This document shows positions 45,410 through 55,734 of a stretch of 64,000 nucleotides of DNA, piece by piece (the stretch's first letter is position 1; the number at the start of each line of letters is the position of its first letter). The DNA is taken from positions 62,001 to 126,000 of the forward strand of contig NZ_JAJLJH010000001.1 in assembly GCF_023231945.1 (NCBI RefSeq), written 5' to 3'. Both the position numbers and the translations under genes were made by a program. The notes beneath the pieces were generated by a model. The model was given only the letters and a program-made list of their open reading frames with translations. It did not search any database and was not told the DNA's origin. Source of the stretch: Scleromatobacter humisilvae. GTDB taxonomy: Bacteria > Pseudomonadota > Gammaproteobacteria > Burkholderiales > Burkholderiaceae_C.

Positions 45410-47227
45410 ATGGACACCCGCACCTCCCCCGCCCGCGCCCGCATCGCCCGACTGCGCGAGGTGATGCACAGCCGCGGCGTCGACGCCGTGCTGGTGCCGT
45501 CGAGCGACCCGCACCTGTCCGAATACCTGCCCGGCCGCTGGCAGGGCCGGCAGCACTTCTCGGGCTTCACCGGCTCGATGGCCACGCTGGTGGTCACCAC
45601 CGACAAGGCCGCGCTGTTCGCCGACAGCCGCTACTGGACGCAGGCCGAGGCCGAGCTGCAGGGCAGCGGCATCGCGCTGGTCAAGATCCCCACCGGCACG
45701 GCCGCGCACCACATCGACTGGCTGGCCAGCGAGGTGCGCCGGGGCGGCGTCGTGGCCGTCGACGGCGACGTGCTGGGCCTGGCCGCCTCGCAGGCGCTGC
45801 GCGGCCGGCTCAGCGCCGCCGGCATCGCGCTGAAGACCGACCTGGACATCCTCGCCGACGCCTGGGACGAACGCGCCGCGCTGCCGCAGGCGCGCGTCTA
45901 CGAGCACGCCGCGCCGCAGGCGCCGCAGCCGCGCGCCGCCAAGCTCGCGCAGGTGCGCGCGTCGATGGCCGCCCTCGGCGCCACGCACCACTTCGTCTCC
46001 ACCGTCGACGACATCGCCTGGATCACCAACCTGCGCGGCGCCGACGTCGACTACAACCCCGTCTTCCTGGCGCACCTGCTGATCGCCGCCGACTCGGCCA
46101 CGCTGTTCGTCGGCGCCGGCAAGGTCGACGCCGCGCTGCAGGCCGCGCTCGCGGCCGACGGCATCGCGCTGGCCGACTACGCCGCCGCCGGCGCCGCGCT
46201 GGCCGCGCTGCCGCAGGGCGCCGTGCTGCTGGTCGATCCGCGCCGCATCACGCTGGGCTTTCGCGAGCAGGTGGCCGATGGCGTGCGCGTCGTCGAGTCC
46301 ATCAACCCGAGCACGCTCGCCAAGAGCCGCAAGTCGGACGCCGAGCTCGCGTTCGTGCGCGAAGCGATGGCGCAGGACGGCGCCGCGATGTGCGCGTTCT
46401 ACGCCTGGTTCGACAAGGCGACCTCGCCCGGGCGCCCGTTCGGCCCCATCACCGAAGTCACCATCGACGAGAAGCTGTCCGGCGAGCGGCGCAAGCGCCA
46501 GGGCTTCGTCGGCCTGAGCTTCCCGGTCATCGCCGGCTGGAACGCCAACGGCGCGATGCCGCACTACCGCGCCAGCGCCGAGTCGCACGCCGTCATCGAG
46601 GGCGACGGCCTGCTGCTGATCGACTCGGGCGGCCAGTACGTGGGCGGCACGACGGACATCACGCGCGTCTGGCCGGTCGGCAACATCACGCAGCAGCATC
46701 GCCAGGACTACACGCGCGTGCTGCAGGGCACGCTGGCGCTGAGCCGGGCGCGCTTCCCGCGCGGCACGCTGTCGCCGATGCTGGACGCGCTGGCCCGCGC
46801 GCCGCTGTGGGCGGCCAAGCTGGACTACGGCCACGGCACGGGCCACGGCGTCGGCTACTTCCTCAACGTGCACGAAGGCCCGCAAAGCATCAGCAAGGCG
46901 ATGACCGAGCCGGCGCACGCGATGGAGCCCGGCATGATCACGTCGATCGAACCGGGCCTCTATCGCCCGGGCCAGTGGGGCATCCGCATCGAGAACCTCG
47001 TCGCCAACGTCGCCATCGGCGCCAACGAGTTCGGCGACTTTCTCGAGTTCGAGACGCTCACGCTGTGCCCGATCGACACCCGCTGCGTCGAGCCCGGCAT
47101 GCTGAGCGCCGAGGACGTCGCCTGGCTCAACGCCTACCACGTCACCGTGCGCGAGCGCCTGCTGCCGCTGGTCGAGGGCGAGGCGCGCGACTGGCTGATC
47201 AAGCGCACCGAGACTTTCGCCGGCTGA
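45410..47227 (+). CDS. Xaa-Pro aminopeptidase (M24B, three-domain type)
   Basis: A 605-residue metallopeptidase that removes N-terminal residues before proline. The N-terminal domains have LVPSSDPHLSEYLPGRWQGRQHFSGFTGS and AWITNLRGADVDYNPVFLA. The pita-bread catalytic domain has LLLIDSGGQYVGGTTDITRVW, GHGTGHGVGYFLNVHEGPQS, MITSIEPGLYRPGQWGIRIENL, giving the Asp-Asp-His-Glu-Glu metal site. The three-domain length (about 600) matches the cytosolic PepP type seen widely, including in eukaryotes. ATG 45410 is well placed. Confidence 0.93.
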   Translation: MDTRTSPARARIARLREVMHSRGVDAVLVPSSDPHLSEYLPGRWQGRQHFSGFTGSMATLVVTTDKAALFADSRYWTQAEAELQGSGIALVKIPTGTAAHHIDWLASEVRRGGVVAVDGDVLGLAASQALRGRLSAAGIALKTDLDILADAWDERAALPQARVYEHAAPQAPQPRAAKLAQVRASMAALGATHHFVSTVDDIAWITNLRGADVDYNPVFLAHLLIAADSATLFVGAGKVDAALQAALAADGIALADYAAAGAALAALPQGAVLLVDPRRITLGFREQVADGVRVVESINPSTLAKSRKSDAELAFVREAMAQDGAAMCAFYAWFDKATSPGRPFGPITEVTIDEKLSGERRKRQGFVGLSFPVIAGWNANGAMPHYRASAESHAVIEGDGLLLIDSGGQYVGGTTDITRVWPVGNITQQHRQDYTRVLQGTLALSRARFPRGTLSPMLDALARAPLWAAKLDYGHGTGHGVGYFLNVHEGPQSISKAMTEPAHAMEPGMITSIEPGLYRPGQWGIRIENLVANVAIGANEFGDFLEFETLTLCPIDTRCVEPGMLSAEDVAWLNAYHVTVRERLLPLVEGEARDWLIKRTETFAG

Positions 47228-47360
47228 CGCGCACGCGTCCGCGCCCTCACGCGCGCCCGCGCGGCCGCCTGCGGCGCGGGCGGTGCGACACTAGTCAACG
47301 GCGCACGCGCCGCATCGACAACACGCCCGCGGGCGACCAATCACACTCACGGAGATCGCC

Positions 47361-48071
47361 ATGGGCGCGCAGTGGAAGGAAAAGGGCAAGGCGCTGGCCG
47401 CCGACGCCAAGGGCAAGCTGTTCGGCAAGCTCGTCAAGGACATCATGATCGCCGCGCGCGCCGGCGCCGACCCGAAGGACAACGCGAAGCTGCGCATGGT
47501 CATCGAGCAGGCGCGCAAGGTCTCGATGCCGAAGGAGACGCTGGAGCGCGCCATCAAGAAGGGCGCGGGCCTGACGGGCGAGACGATCAACTACAGCAGC
47601 GTCGTCTACGAAGGCTTCGCGCCGCACCGCGTGCCGGTGGTGGTCGAGTGCCTGACCGACAACGTCAACCGCACCGCCTCCGAAGTCCGCGGCCTGTTCC
47701 GCAAGGGCCAGCTGGGCACGCCGGGCTCGGTCACCTGGGACTACGACCACGTCGGCATGGTCGAGGCCGAGCCCAAGGACGGCGCCGATCCCGAGCTGGC
47801 CGCCATCGAAGCCGGCGCGCAGGACTTCGAACCCGGCGACGAGGAAGGCACGACGCTGTTCTTCACGGACGCCGGCGACGTCGACGTCGTCGCGAAGGCC
47901 CTGCCCGACCACGGCTTCACGGTGCTGTCCGCCAAGCTGGGTTGGAAGGCCAAGAACCCGGTCGACCCGTCCACGCTGAGCGCCGAGGCACTGGAAGAAG
48001 TCGAGGCCTTCCTGCAGGCGATCGACGGCAACGACGACGTGCAGAACGTCTACGCGGGACTCGCCGGCTGA
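47361..48071 (+). CDS. YebC/PmpR-family protein, YeeN-type
   Basis: A 236-residue protein of the YebC family, whose members act as DNA-binding regulators or, as recently reported for some, help ribosomes translate difficult (proline-rich) stretches. The opening [28 protein letters not shown] is the YeeN-type variant rather than the MAGHSKWANI of classical YebC. The rest ([57 protein letters not shown]) is standard. A second, classical YebC is usually present elsewhere in such genomes. It is monocistronic. Confidence 0.9.
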   Translation: MGAQWKEKGKALAADAKGKLFGKLVKDIMIAARAGADPKDNAKLRMVIEQARKVSMPKETLERAIKKGAGLTGETINYSSVVYEGFAPHRVPVVVECLTDNVNRTASEVRGLFRKGQLGTPGSVTWDYDHVGMVEAEPKDGADPELAAIEAGAQDFEPGDEEGTTLFFTDAGDVDVVAKALPDHGFTVLSAKLGWKAKNPVDPSTLSAEALEEVEAFLQAIDGNDDVQNVYAGLAG

Positions 48072-48157
48072 GCGGCTCCGTCAGGGCGGCGTGAACGGCG
48101 CCACAGGCATCGCGACGTCCTGGCATCGGCCTTCGAATCGGTCGACCCGCGCGTCCG

Positions 48158-50224
48158 TCAGATCGACAATCCGACGTCGCCTTCGAGCACCGAGACCTTC
48201 AGTTGCGGCCGCTGTCCGCTCTTCCACAGCGCCGCCGTGTGCACCACCCGGTATCGCAGCGGGCCGCCGTCCGGCCTGTCGCTGCGCGCGACGGGACGCG
48301 GGATGCAGACGAATTCCGTGCGCATCTCGTCGGCCGACAACCTGACCTTCGCATAGCCATGGCCGCCGAGGTCGACGAACTCGAGGTGCGGCGCGAGATC
48401 TGGATTGGATAGCGCCCGTGCGCGCTCGAGGTCGAAGCTCTTCGCATATTCCAGGCACGACCGGACGCCGTGCTTCAGCAGCATGTTGTACGTCCAGTCC
48501 GGCGCCTTCCCCGCTCCCCGGTCCGCGAGAAACAGCGAGCGCAGCGGCGCGTCCTTCGGGAGCTTGTGCTCGTAGGCCTCCATGACGCCGGGGCTGGTGA
48601 GCGACCCGCCGACGAAGCTCAGGCCGACCGGCTCGAACTTTCCGGGCGGCAGGTCCGCGGCCGCATAGCCGGCCCAGAAGCTGTGGCGGTCGCCCGAGAC
48701 GATCGCAAAGCCCGTGATCTTCGCGTCGCGCACCAGGTCGTAGATCTCGGCGCGCTCCACGTAGGCCGTGCCGTAGTCGCCGCCGCCCAGGGACGCGAAC
48801 GAGGCGTTCTTCGGCCACGGCTCCTTGGTGAGGCCGGCCGGCAGGTTCTGCGGGTCGGCGCGCGAATCCAGCGCGCCCTCCGAGTTGCCCCAGATCTTCC
48901 AGACGGCGGTCGAGTGCCTCAGCCTGTCCTTGAACCAGGCCTTCTGCGTCGCGCCGAGGATTGTCTGCGGCGGCGCGTCGCGTTGCGGGTTCGGGATGCG
49001 CGCATCGTTGAACCGGATTTCCGCCGGGGGCTTGCCGCCGTCGAAGGCGCGCCCGCCGTCCAGGACCCGCATCCCGGACTCGGGAAACATGTCGATGAAC
49101 TCCTGGCCGCCGAGCTTCTCGAGGGACGGATCGCTGAACGGATCGGCGTTCCGGTAGCTGTGCTGGTCGGTGATGATCAGGTCCAGGCAACGGCCCCAGC
49201 GCAGCGTGCGGTAGCCCTGGAGGCTGTTGATCGCCGCCAGGTTGTTCGGCTCGATGCCCAGCCCGTCGCTGTCGTATTCCTTGATCGGCACGTCCTTGAC
49301 GGCCGGCGGATCGAAGCGCTCGAGCGACCCGCCCGGCGGCGCGATGCGCGCGGGAAGATATTCGAACCAGGCCTGGTTCGCCGCCACCTTGATGCTCTGG
49401 CCAGGCACCTCGAACGAGCCCGCCTTGACGATGCTCTGCCAGCCTTGCCACGAGAACTCATGGTTGTCCCACATGGCGACGAACGGCCAGCGGGCGCGCG
49501 CGTCCTGGAGGTCGGGATCGGCGAGGTACCCCTTGTAGATGGCCCGGTAGCCCTCGAGGGTCAGCGGGATGTGGAAGTTGCCGACCTTGTGGCCGTCCGG
49601 AATGCGCGCGACCTCGTAGATGGTGCGGTCGTAGCGGGTCTTCACCTCGTCCGGATACTCGATCACCTCGTAGATGAAGTCGCCCAGGTGCAGCACGAAG
49701 CCGAGTTGCTCGGCGGCGGGCGCGCGCTCATCCTCGTGGATCATCTTGCGATAGGCGTTGAGCTTGCCTTCGTTGACGTCCTGGCAGCTCACGAACGCGA
49801 AGCTCACGGCGCGCGGATCGTCCGGCAACGGCGCCGTGATCGTGCGGCCGACCCGGCTGCCGTGGCCGTCGGGGTCGGTGAACCGATACCAGTAGACGCG
49901 CGCGGGCTCGAGTCCCCCGATCAGCACGCGCGCGGTCCAGTCGGCGACGCTCGAGACCGGCGCCGGCGCCTGCGCGACGACGCGGCGGAACGCCTCGTCC
50001 TCGGCGACCTCGACGGTCAGCAGCTGGCGCGTGCCCTGGTCGAACGGACGCCTCGTCCACAGGATGACGCTGTGCGGATCGGGATCGCCCGAGGCGACCC
50101 CCTGGGGATACAGATCGCGCCGCTCGTGCCATTCGACCTGCGACCCTCGCGCCGGTCCGACCCACGCGAGCGAAGCACCGAGCGCGGCAGCGGTCTCGAG
50201 GAAGGATCGGCGGCTGATCGTCAT
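48158..50224 (-). CDS. PhoD-family alkaline phosphatase / phosphodiesterase, Tat-exported
   Basis: A 688-residue exported phosphatase. The N-terminus TISRRSFLETAAALGAS has the twin-arginine (SRRSFL) signal. The PhoD N-terminal domain (DLYPQGVASGDPDPHSVILWTRRP) is followed by the catalytic domain: FVSCQDVNEG, LGDFIYEVIEYP, MWDNHEFSWQGW, and GFAIVSGDRHSFWAGYAA near the end. It releases phosphate from organic esters outside the cytoplasm; PhoD needs Ca and Fe. ATG 50224 is chosen because AGGAG lies about 7 nt upstream; ATG 50230 would be too close to it. The long C-terminal extension is typical. Confidence 0.9.
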   Translation of the reverse strand: MTISRRSFLETAAALGASLAWVGPARGSQVEWHERRDLYPQGVASGDPDPHSVILWTRRPFDQGTRQLLTVEVAEDEAFRRVVAQAPAPVSSVADWTARVLIGGLEPARVYWYRFTDPDGHGSRVGRTITAPLPDDPRAVSFAFVSCQDVNEGKLNAYRKMIHEDERAPAAEQLGFVLHLGDFIYEVIEYPDEVKTRYDRTIYEVARIPDGHKVGNFHIPLTLEGYRAIYKGYLADPDLQDARARWPFVAMWDNHEFSWQGWQSIVKAGSFEVPGQSIKVAANQAWFEYLPARIAPPGGSLERFDPPAVKDVPIKEYDSDGLGIEPNNLAAINSLQGYRTLRWGRCLDLIITDQHSYRNADPFSDPSLEKLGGQEFIDMFPESGMRVLDGGRAFDGGKPPAEIRFNDARIPNPQRDAPPQTILGATQKAWFKDRLRHSTAVWKIWGNSEGALDSRADPQNLPAGLTKEPWPKNASFASLGGGDYGTAYVERAEIYDLVRDAKITGFAIVSGDRHSFWAGYAAADLPPGKFEPVGLSFVGGSLTSPGVMEAYEHKLPKDAPLRSLFLADRGAGKAPDWTYNMLLKHGVRSCLEYAKSFDLERARALSNPDLAPHLEFVDLGGHGYAKVRLSADEMRTEFVCIPRPVARSDRPDGGPLRYRVVHTAALWKSGQRPQLKVSVLEGDVGLSI

Positions 50225-50397
50225 CGACATTCTCCTTGGCGGGTCCGTCGACATCTCACTCCCAGCCGGCCAGAGGGTCAAACCCTTTGCGACGAACCGC
50301 TCTGCGCGCGCCTGGCGCACGGCATCGCGGGGCCCAAGTGCGTCGGGGCACCCGCGGTCGATCCGTCCTTGCGTCTCTGGACAGTCGCTCTCGACGA

Positions 50398-51177
50398 CTA
50401 CGTCGCCGGCGGCAGCCTGTTCAGCCCCTTGGCGGCCTCGAGCAGCGGCCCGACGATGTCCAGGGGCAGCGGAAACACGATGGTCGAGTTCTTGTCGGCC
50501 GCGATGACCGTCAGCGTCTCGAGGTAGCGCAGCTGCAGCGCCTGCGGGTGGCGGGCGAGGATCTCGGCCGCCTCGCTGAGCTTGGTGGAGGCCTGAAGTT
50601 CGCCTTCGGCGTGGATCACCTTCGCACGGCGCTCGCGTTCGGCCTCGGCCTGGCGGGCGATGGCGCGCACCATCGTCAGGTCGATGTCCACGTCCTTGAT
50701 CTCGACATTGCTGACCTTGATGCCCCAGGCGTCCGTCTGCGAGTCGAGGATCTTCTGCACGTCGAGGTTGAGCCGGTCGCGCTCGGACAGCAATGCATCG
50801 AGATCATGCTTGCCGAGCACGGCGCGCAGCGTCGTCTGCGCCAGCTGGCTGGTGGCCATCAGGAAGTTCTCGACCCGGATCACGGCGCGCTCCGGGTCGA
50901 CGACCTTGAAGTACAGCACGGCATTGACTTTCACCGAGACGTTGTCGCGCGTGATGACGTCCTGCTTGGGAATGTCCATCACCACCAGGCGCAGGCTCAC
51001 GCGCACCATCTGCTGGAATGCCGGGATCAGCAGCACGAGGCCCGGCCCCTTGACCGCCAGGAAGCGGCCGAGCATGAAGACCACGCCGCGCTCGTATTCG
51101 CGCAGCACGCGCAGCGATGCCGCCAGCGCGAGCAGCAGCAGGATCAGCAGCAAGGCAAACATGAAGGATCCGATCAT
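50398..51177 (-). CDS. Slipin/stomatin-like SPFH (band 7) membrane protein
   Basis: A 259-residue protein with one N-terminal membrane hairpin or helix (residues 4-22) and an SPFH domain: [82 protein letters not shown]. The C-terminal helix is coiled-coil ([24 protein letters not shown]). Slipins form large ring assemblies that organise membranes and pair with NfeD proteins. The start overlaps the NfeD stop (ATGA), so the two are coupled. Confidence 0.93.
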   Translation of the reverse strand: MIGSFMFALLLILLLLALAASLRVLREYERGVVFMLGRFLAVKGPGLVLLIPAFQQMVRVSLRLVVMDIPKQDVITRDNVSVKVNAVLYFKVVDPERAVIRVENFLMATSQLAQTTLRAVLGKHDLDALLSERDRLNLDVQKILDSQTDAWGIKVSNVEIKDVDIDLTMVRAIARQAEAERERRAKVIHAEGELQASTKLSEAAEILARHPQALQLRYLETLTVIAADKNSTIVFPLPLDIVGPLLEAAKGLNRLPPAT

Positions 51178-52571
51178 CGAGGCGCTCCTTCGGCACTGAC
51201 TTCCAGCGTGAGGACGTCGACGCGATCCACTCGGACGCGTTCGCCGGGTTGCAGCGCGCGCCCGGCCCGCACACGCCAGTACTCGCCCTGAAAGAGTGCC
51301 CATCCGTCCGCTCCGTCGGCCTCGACGATCTCGCCGACGACATCCAGCATCGTGGACGTCCCGCTGGCCGGTCGTCGCCGTCGCACGCGCGCCGCGAGCA
51401 GGGCCAGCCCGCACACGAACGCAAGCGAGACGAAGGCCAACGCGGCAATCAGCGGCCGTGACACGCCGAAGCCGGGCGTGTCGCTGTCGACCATCATCAG
51501 TGCGCCGAGGACGAACGCCGCCACGCCACCGATGCCCAGCGCGCCGTGGCTGGGCACGACGGCCTCGGCGGCAAAGAACACCAGCCCGAGCAGGATCAGG
51601 GCGATGCCGGCACCGTTGACCGGCAACGTCTGCAGGCCGAACAGGCCCAGCAGGAGACAGACGGCGCCGACGACGCCGGGCGCCACCAGGCCGGGGCTGG
51701 AAAACTCGAACAGCAGGCCGTAAAAGCCCACCATCATCAGCAGCAGGGCGAGGCTCGGATCGCCCAGCACGGCCAGCGTCCGATCGCGCCAGCTCGGGCC
51801 CCACGCCTCGACGCGCGCCCCCGCGACGGCGAGCGTCGCCGTGCGTCCATCGGCAAGCGGGACCGCCCGGTGGTCGAGCTGGCGAAGCAGGTCCGGCACG
51901 TCGCTGGCGACGATGTCCACGACGTGCTGCGCCAGGGCTTCGGTGGACGACAGGCTCGCTGCCTCGCGCACGGCGCGCTCGCCCCACTCGGCATTGCGGT
52001 GGCGCAGAAGGGCGAGCGACCGGATGGATGCCGCGGCGTCGCTGATGCGCTTGGCTTGCAGCGCGTCATGCGGCGCAGTGGGCGCGCCCGCGGACGCTGC
52101 GCTCGTGGCGGACGCGCCGCGCGGGCCCGGCGCCTCCGGGGCCGGGTCGGGTGCGATGCCGATCAGCACCGGCGTGGCCGCGCCGAGCGTGGTCGCCGGA
52201 GCCATGGCGGCGACATGGCTGGCGTAGAGGATGAAGGTGCCCGCGCTCGCCGCGCGCGCGCCCGCCGGGGCGACGAAGGTGGCGACCGGAACCGGTGACG
52301 CCAGGATCGCCTTGACGATCGCGCGCATGGACGTGTCGAGACCGCCCGGCGTGTCGAGCTGCAACACCACCAGGCCGGCATGGCGTCGGGCCGCACGCTG
52401 CAGTCCGCGCTCGACGTAGTCGGCGCTCGCCGGGCCGATGACGCCGTCGACGCTCAGCAAGAGCACGTCACCGTCGCCCACATGGGGCGGGGCAACGGAA
52501 GAAGTCTGGGCGCCGGCGAGGGACGCGAGCCACAGGACCAGCGCGCTCAGCAGGAAGGCCAGGCGGCGCAT
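51174..52571 (-). CDS. NfeD-family membrane-bound serine protease (NfeD1b type)
   Basis: A 465-residue membrane protein with a signal peptide (to about residue 22). The N-terminal ClpP-like protease domain has [21 protein letters not shown] and [28 protein letters not shown], with the nucleophile Ser in SAGT. Three to four membrane segments ([12 protein letters not shown] region; [17 protein letters not shown]) and a C-terminal OB-fold NfeD domain ([25 protein letters not shown]) follow. NfeD proteins cut the stomatin partner's C-terminus in archaea and control membrane quality. It precedes the slipin gene. The start at 52571 (MRRLAFLL) gives the signal peptide. Confidence 0.92.
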   Translation of the reverse strand: MRRLAFLLSALVLWLASLAGAQTSSVAPPHVGDGDVLLLSVDGVIGPASADYVERGLQRAARRHAGLVVLQLDTPGGLDTSMRAIVKAILASPVPVATFVAPAGARAASAGTFILYASHVAAMAPATTLGAATPVLIGIAPDPAPEAPGPRGASATSAASAGAPTAPHDALQAKRISDAAASIRSLALLRHRNAEWGERAVREAASLSSTEALAQHVVDIVASDVPDLLRQLDHRAVPLADGRTATLAVAGARVEAWGPSWRDRTLAVLGDPSLALLLMMVGFYGLLFEFSSPGLVAPGVVGAVCLLLGLFGLQTLPVNGAGIALILLGLVFFAAEAVVPSHGALGIGGVAAFVLGALMMVDSDTPGFGVSRPLIAALAFVSLAFVCGLALLAARVRRRRPASGTSTMLDVVGEIVEADGADGWALFQGEYWRVRAGRALQPGERVRVDRVDVLTLEVSAEGAPR

Positions 52572-52790
52572 GAAGGGATGGTAGGCCGTCCGCCGGCGCC
52601 AGTCCATCCTGCCAACCCGCCCAGGACTGCGCGCGTGGACGGGGCGGGCGGGCAATCGCTGAATGCACCAAGACTCCCGGCACGACCGGACCGATGAATT
52701 GGCCCTGACGTGGCGCGCCGACAGGCATAGACTCGCACACTGCGACTCTCCGCACTGCGGGGTTCACGGGGCTGCTTCAGGGAGGTTCAC

Positions 52791-53657
52791 ATGAGAGGCC
52801 TACTCTTCTGCACGATTGCGGGCGTGCTCGCAGTGGTCGACCCCGCCGCCCAGGCGGCCGGCACCGCTGACGTCGAGTTGTCCGGATTGCAGGTGCACCT
52901 GGTCGATCTTGATCCGGGGGACGGCATCGCACCGTCCGTGGCCTTCGATTCGACAGGTGGAGGCAGCTACCTTGACGCCATCGCCGAGAACAGTTCCGGC
53001 AATATCGCGAACGTCACCCGCTCCGGCGATCGCGCGTTTGACAGCCTGTCGGGAACGACGGGCGCGACGCCTCACTTCGGCGCAGCCATGACGCTTGCCG
53101 GCGACATATTCGGCGGAGGACTCGTGGCCCATGGGTCGGCCTACACGACTGGGCAGGAGTACGGCGACGCCGGCGCGGACGTCTGGTTCTTCAAGGTGCC
53201 CGGCCAGGACGTCAGCGCGCTGCCGTTCACGCTGTCGCCCGAGACGGCCTTGACGATCTCGGGCCTGGCCAGCGGCAGCATGTCCACGACCGAGCCCAAT
53301 TCCGATGCGTTGCTGGCAGAGGTGCTCCTGGCGTTTGCGCCATCGCTCACCGCATTGGGCAACAACAGCGTTACGGACTCCGATGCCCTCGTCGTCCAGG
53401 CTGGGCAGGTCGTCGGCGGCGGAGCCAGCGCGGACCGCGAGCAATCCCTTTCGGTCACCTTCGTCAACGCGACCGACGTCGACGCCACCGGCGTGTTCGA
53501 GGGCTTCGTGCGGGTCGACGCCAGCACTGCCGTCCTGGCGGACGAACCAAGTCCGCTGCTGTTGATGGCAGGCGCAGCAGCGCTTGCAGCAATCGCCCGC
53601 GCGAAGCGGCGTATGCGCGACGCGGCGCAGGGTGCCTTGCCGGGCCGGGCTCCATAG
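52791..53657 (+). CDS. Exported protein with degenerate PEP-CTERM tag
   Basis: A 288-residue exported protein. A signal peptide (to about 22, AQAA) is followed by a long beta-rich domain, for example VELSGLQVHLVDLDPGDGIAPSV, with many Gly/Ser/Thr. The C-terminus has DEPSPLLLMAGAAALAAIARAKRRMRDAA, like a PEP-CTERM tag (PEP motif, hydrophobic stretch, Arg/Lys) but with EPSP for the normal VPEP, so exosortase processing is uncertain. GGGAGG lies just before the ATG. The body is not recognised. It is followed by a long gene-free stretch. Confidence 0.7.
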   Translation: MRGLLFCTIAGVLAVVDPAAQAAGTADVELSGLQVHLVDLDPGDGIAPSVAFDSTGGGSYLDAIAENSSGNIANVTRSGDRAFDSLSGTTGATPHFGAAMTLAGDIFGGGLVAHGSAYTTGQEYGDAGADVWFFKVPGQDVSALPFTLSPETALTISGLASGSMSTTEPNSDALLAEVLLAFAPSLTALGNNSVTDSDALVVQAGQVVGGGASADREQSLSVTFVNATDVDATGVFEGFVRVDASTAVLADEPSPLLLMAGAAALAAIARAKRRMRDAAQGALPGRAP

Positions 53658-54165
53658 CGCCCACAGTGGCAACGCGCAACTCAAGCCGCCTGAGTGCGCG
53701 GACGGCAGCGACGGGTCGCCCTCCGACCGGCGATGCGAACTGCTGCAGGCCGGTCCCGATGGCCGACTGTCTTGCCGTGTCAACACGCGACCGCGAGCTA
53801 TCGGCCACGAGCGGTCGGTTGCCGACGACCGGCTTCAGCCCGGTAGGGCGGGTTAGCCGAAGGCGTAACCCGCCGCTCCTCCCATCGCGACAAATCCACG
53901 TCCAAACCGGCCGTTGCGTCCCCGGCGAATCGACGGTTCAGGAACCAAGATTGTCCGAGTCATGAACTACAAGCGCTCGTTCCGTGAAGGAGCGTCATGC
54001 GCATCGGCAACCGCTTCGGCCCGAAAGCCGGCCTTCTGCCTGATAGCCGCTGGCCACGCTCCCGGCTCGTCCGCCGTCATCTCGACCGGCCGCCCGATGG
54101 CTGGATGCTGGCTGCTGTCTCGAAGCCGCGGCGGGGTCGTTTGCCCGTGAGAGGCGCCGACGGCT
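53658..54165. other. Gene-free stretch with a dyad repeat
   Basis: A 508-bp stretch between convergent genes holds only short frames of poor coding character. It contains the GGCGGGTTA / TAACCCGCC dyad listed separately, and GC-rich DNA with short partial repeats (CGACCG, CCGGCTTCAGCCCGG). It may hold remnants of a decayed mobile or REP-like element. No RNA gene was recognised. Confidence 0.5.
53844..53876. repeat. Intergenic dyad repeat GGCGGGTTA-N10-TAACCCGCC
   Basis: Perfect 9-bp arms (53847-53855 and 53866-53874) separated by GCCGAAGGCG. The sequence TAGGGCGGGTTAGCCGAAGGCGTAACCCGCC-like is one I recall from intergenic repeats in several bacterial lineages. The copy is single here. It may act as a hairpin in RNA. 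Confidence 0.6.
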
Positions 54166-55734
54166 TCACTCCAAGCGGAACGTCTGCACCAGCGTGTTCA
54201 GGCTGTCCGCCTGATCCCGCAGCGATTCGGCGGCGGCCGCGCTTTCCTCGACCAGCGCCGCGTTCTGCTGCGTCATGGTCTCGAGCTGCTGCACCGAGCC
54301 GCTGACCTGGCCGATGCCCGTCGACTGTTCGGCGGCGGCGGAGCTGATCTCCGAGATGATGGCCGTCACGCGTTCGACGCTGGACTCGATCTCGCGCATC
54401 GTCGAGCCGGCGTCGGCGACCTGGCGCGCGCCCGTCTCGACGCGCTCCACCGACGCGCCGATCAGCGACTTGATCTCCTTGGCCGCGCCCGCCGAGCGCT
54501 GCGCGAGCGAGCGCACCTCGCTGGCGACGACCGCGAAGCCGCGGCCCTGCTCGCCGGCACGCGCCGCTTCCACCGCGGCGTTCAGCGCGAGGATGTTGGT
54601 CTGGAAGGCGATGCCGTCGATGACGCCGATGATGTCGGCGATCTTCTTGGAGCTGTCGTTGATCTCGGTCATGGTCGTGACGACCGTCGAGACCGCGACC
54701 GCGCCGCGGCGCGCGACGTCGGTGGCCGACGTCGCGAGCTGGTTGGCCTGGGCGGCGGCGTCGGCGCTCTGGCGCACGTTGCCGGTGAGCTGGCTCATCG
54801 CGCTGGCGGCGTCCTGCAGGCTGCCGGCGGTCTGCTCGGTGCGCTCGCTCAGGTCCTGGTTGCCGACGGCCACTTCCTTGCTGGCGGTGCCGATCGATTC
54901 CGCGGTGCTGCGGATGTGGCCGACCAGCGAACGCAGCTTGGACTGCATCATGGCGAGCGCCTGCAGCAGCTGGCCGAGCTCGTCGTTGCGGTCGGAATGC
55001 ACGTGCGCCGACAGGTCGCCCTCGGCGACACGCTTGGCGAAGCTCGTCGCGCGCGCCAGCGGCGCCTTGACGCTGCGGATGGTGCGCCAGCCCACGAGCG
55101 CGCCGACGCCGATGGCGGCGAGCGCGAAGGCGGCGAGGATGGCCGTCAGCGCGGCCTCGGCGGTCTTGGCGCTGGAGGCGGCGGCGGCGCAGTCGGCCGC
55201 GATCGCCTTCTGCAGCGACTGCAGCTGCGCGCGCCATTCGCGCTCCAGCGGCAGGATGCGGTTGGACAGCGCCAGCGCGGCCTCCACGTTGTTGCCGTCG
55301 GCGGCCTGGTCAGCAGCTTCCTGCAGCATCGGGATCGTCCTGGCGGACAGCGCGGCGACGTTCTTGACCATCTCGCGCTCCGCCTCGCTGCCGCCCGCGC
55401 CGGCGGCCAGCGCCTGCAGCGTCTTCTCGTCGGCGAGGTAGCGCGCCTTGGCGGCCTTGAAGACCTCGACCTCGGGCGTGATCGACTTCATCTCGGTCAT
55501 CAGCGCGACGCCGCGCACCTGGATCGCCATCTCGTCCATCGAGTTGCGCAGGTGGCCGACGGCGTCGGACATGGCGTTGTTGACCTCGACCACGCGCTCG
55601 ACCTTGGCAGCGATCACCTGCGCCTGCCAGGCGCTGATGCCGGAGCCCAGCAGCGACAGCGCGACGAGGGTGCCGAAGCCGATGGCGAGTCGCTGGGCGA
55701 CGGAAATGTTCTTCTGGGAGGAGATGTTGGCCAT
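54166..55734 (-). CDS. Methyl-accepting chemotaxis protein
   Basis: A 522-residue transmembrane chemoreceptor, paralogous to the one at 16270. TM1 spans about residues 15-33 ([17 protein letters not shown]), then a four-helix-bundle sensor, TM2 near 185-205 ([19 protein letters not shown]), HAMP, and the signalling hairpin with tip [20 protein letters not shown]. It ends QTFRLE with no CheR-docking pentapeptide. The start at 55734 gives a short basic N-terminus. A FliA-type promoter lies about 30 bp upstream. The cytoplasmic parts of the two receptors are nearly the same, while the sensors differ, implying different signals. Confidence 0.93.
   Translation of the reverse strand: MANISSQKNISVAQRLAIGFGTLVALSLLGSGISAWQAQVIAAKVERVVEVNNAMSDAVGHLRNSMDEMAIQVRGVALMTEMKSITPEVEVFKAAKARYLADEKTLQALAAGAGGSEAEREMVKNVAALSARTIPMLQEAADQAADGNNVEAALALSNRILPLEREWRAQLQSLQKAIAADCAAAASSAKTAEAALTAILAAFALAAIGVGALVGWRTIRSVKAPLARATSFAKRVAEGDLSAHVHSDRNDELGQLLQALAMMQSKLRSLVGHIRSTAESIGTASKEVAVGNQDLSERTEQTAGSLQDAASAMSQLTGNVRQSADAAAQANQLATSATDVARRGAVAVSTVVTTMTEINDSSKKIADIIGVIDGIAFQTNILALNAAVEAARAGEQGRGFAVVASEVRSLAQRSAGAAKEIKSLIGASVERVETGARQVADAGSTMREIESSVERVTAIISEISSAAAEQSTGIGQVSGSVQQLETMTQQNAALVEESAAAAESLRDQADSLNTLVQTFRLE

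Noticed and set aside
53584-54305. Several overlapping short frames between the degenerate PEP-CTERM gene and the chemoreceptor
   Set aside because: Composition is inconsistent and they overlap one another and the dyad repeat; no start has a ribosome site.
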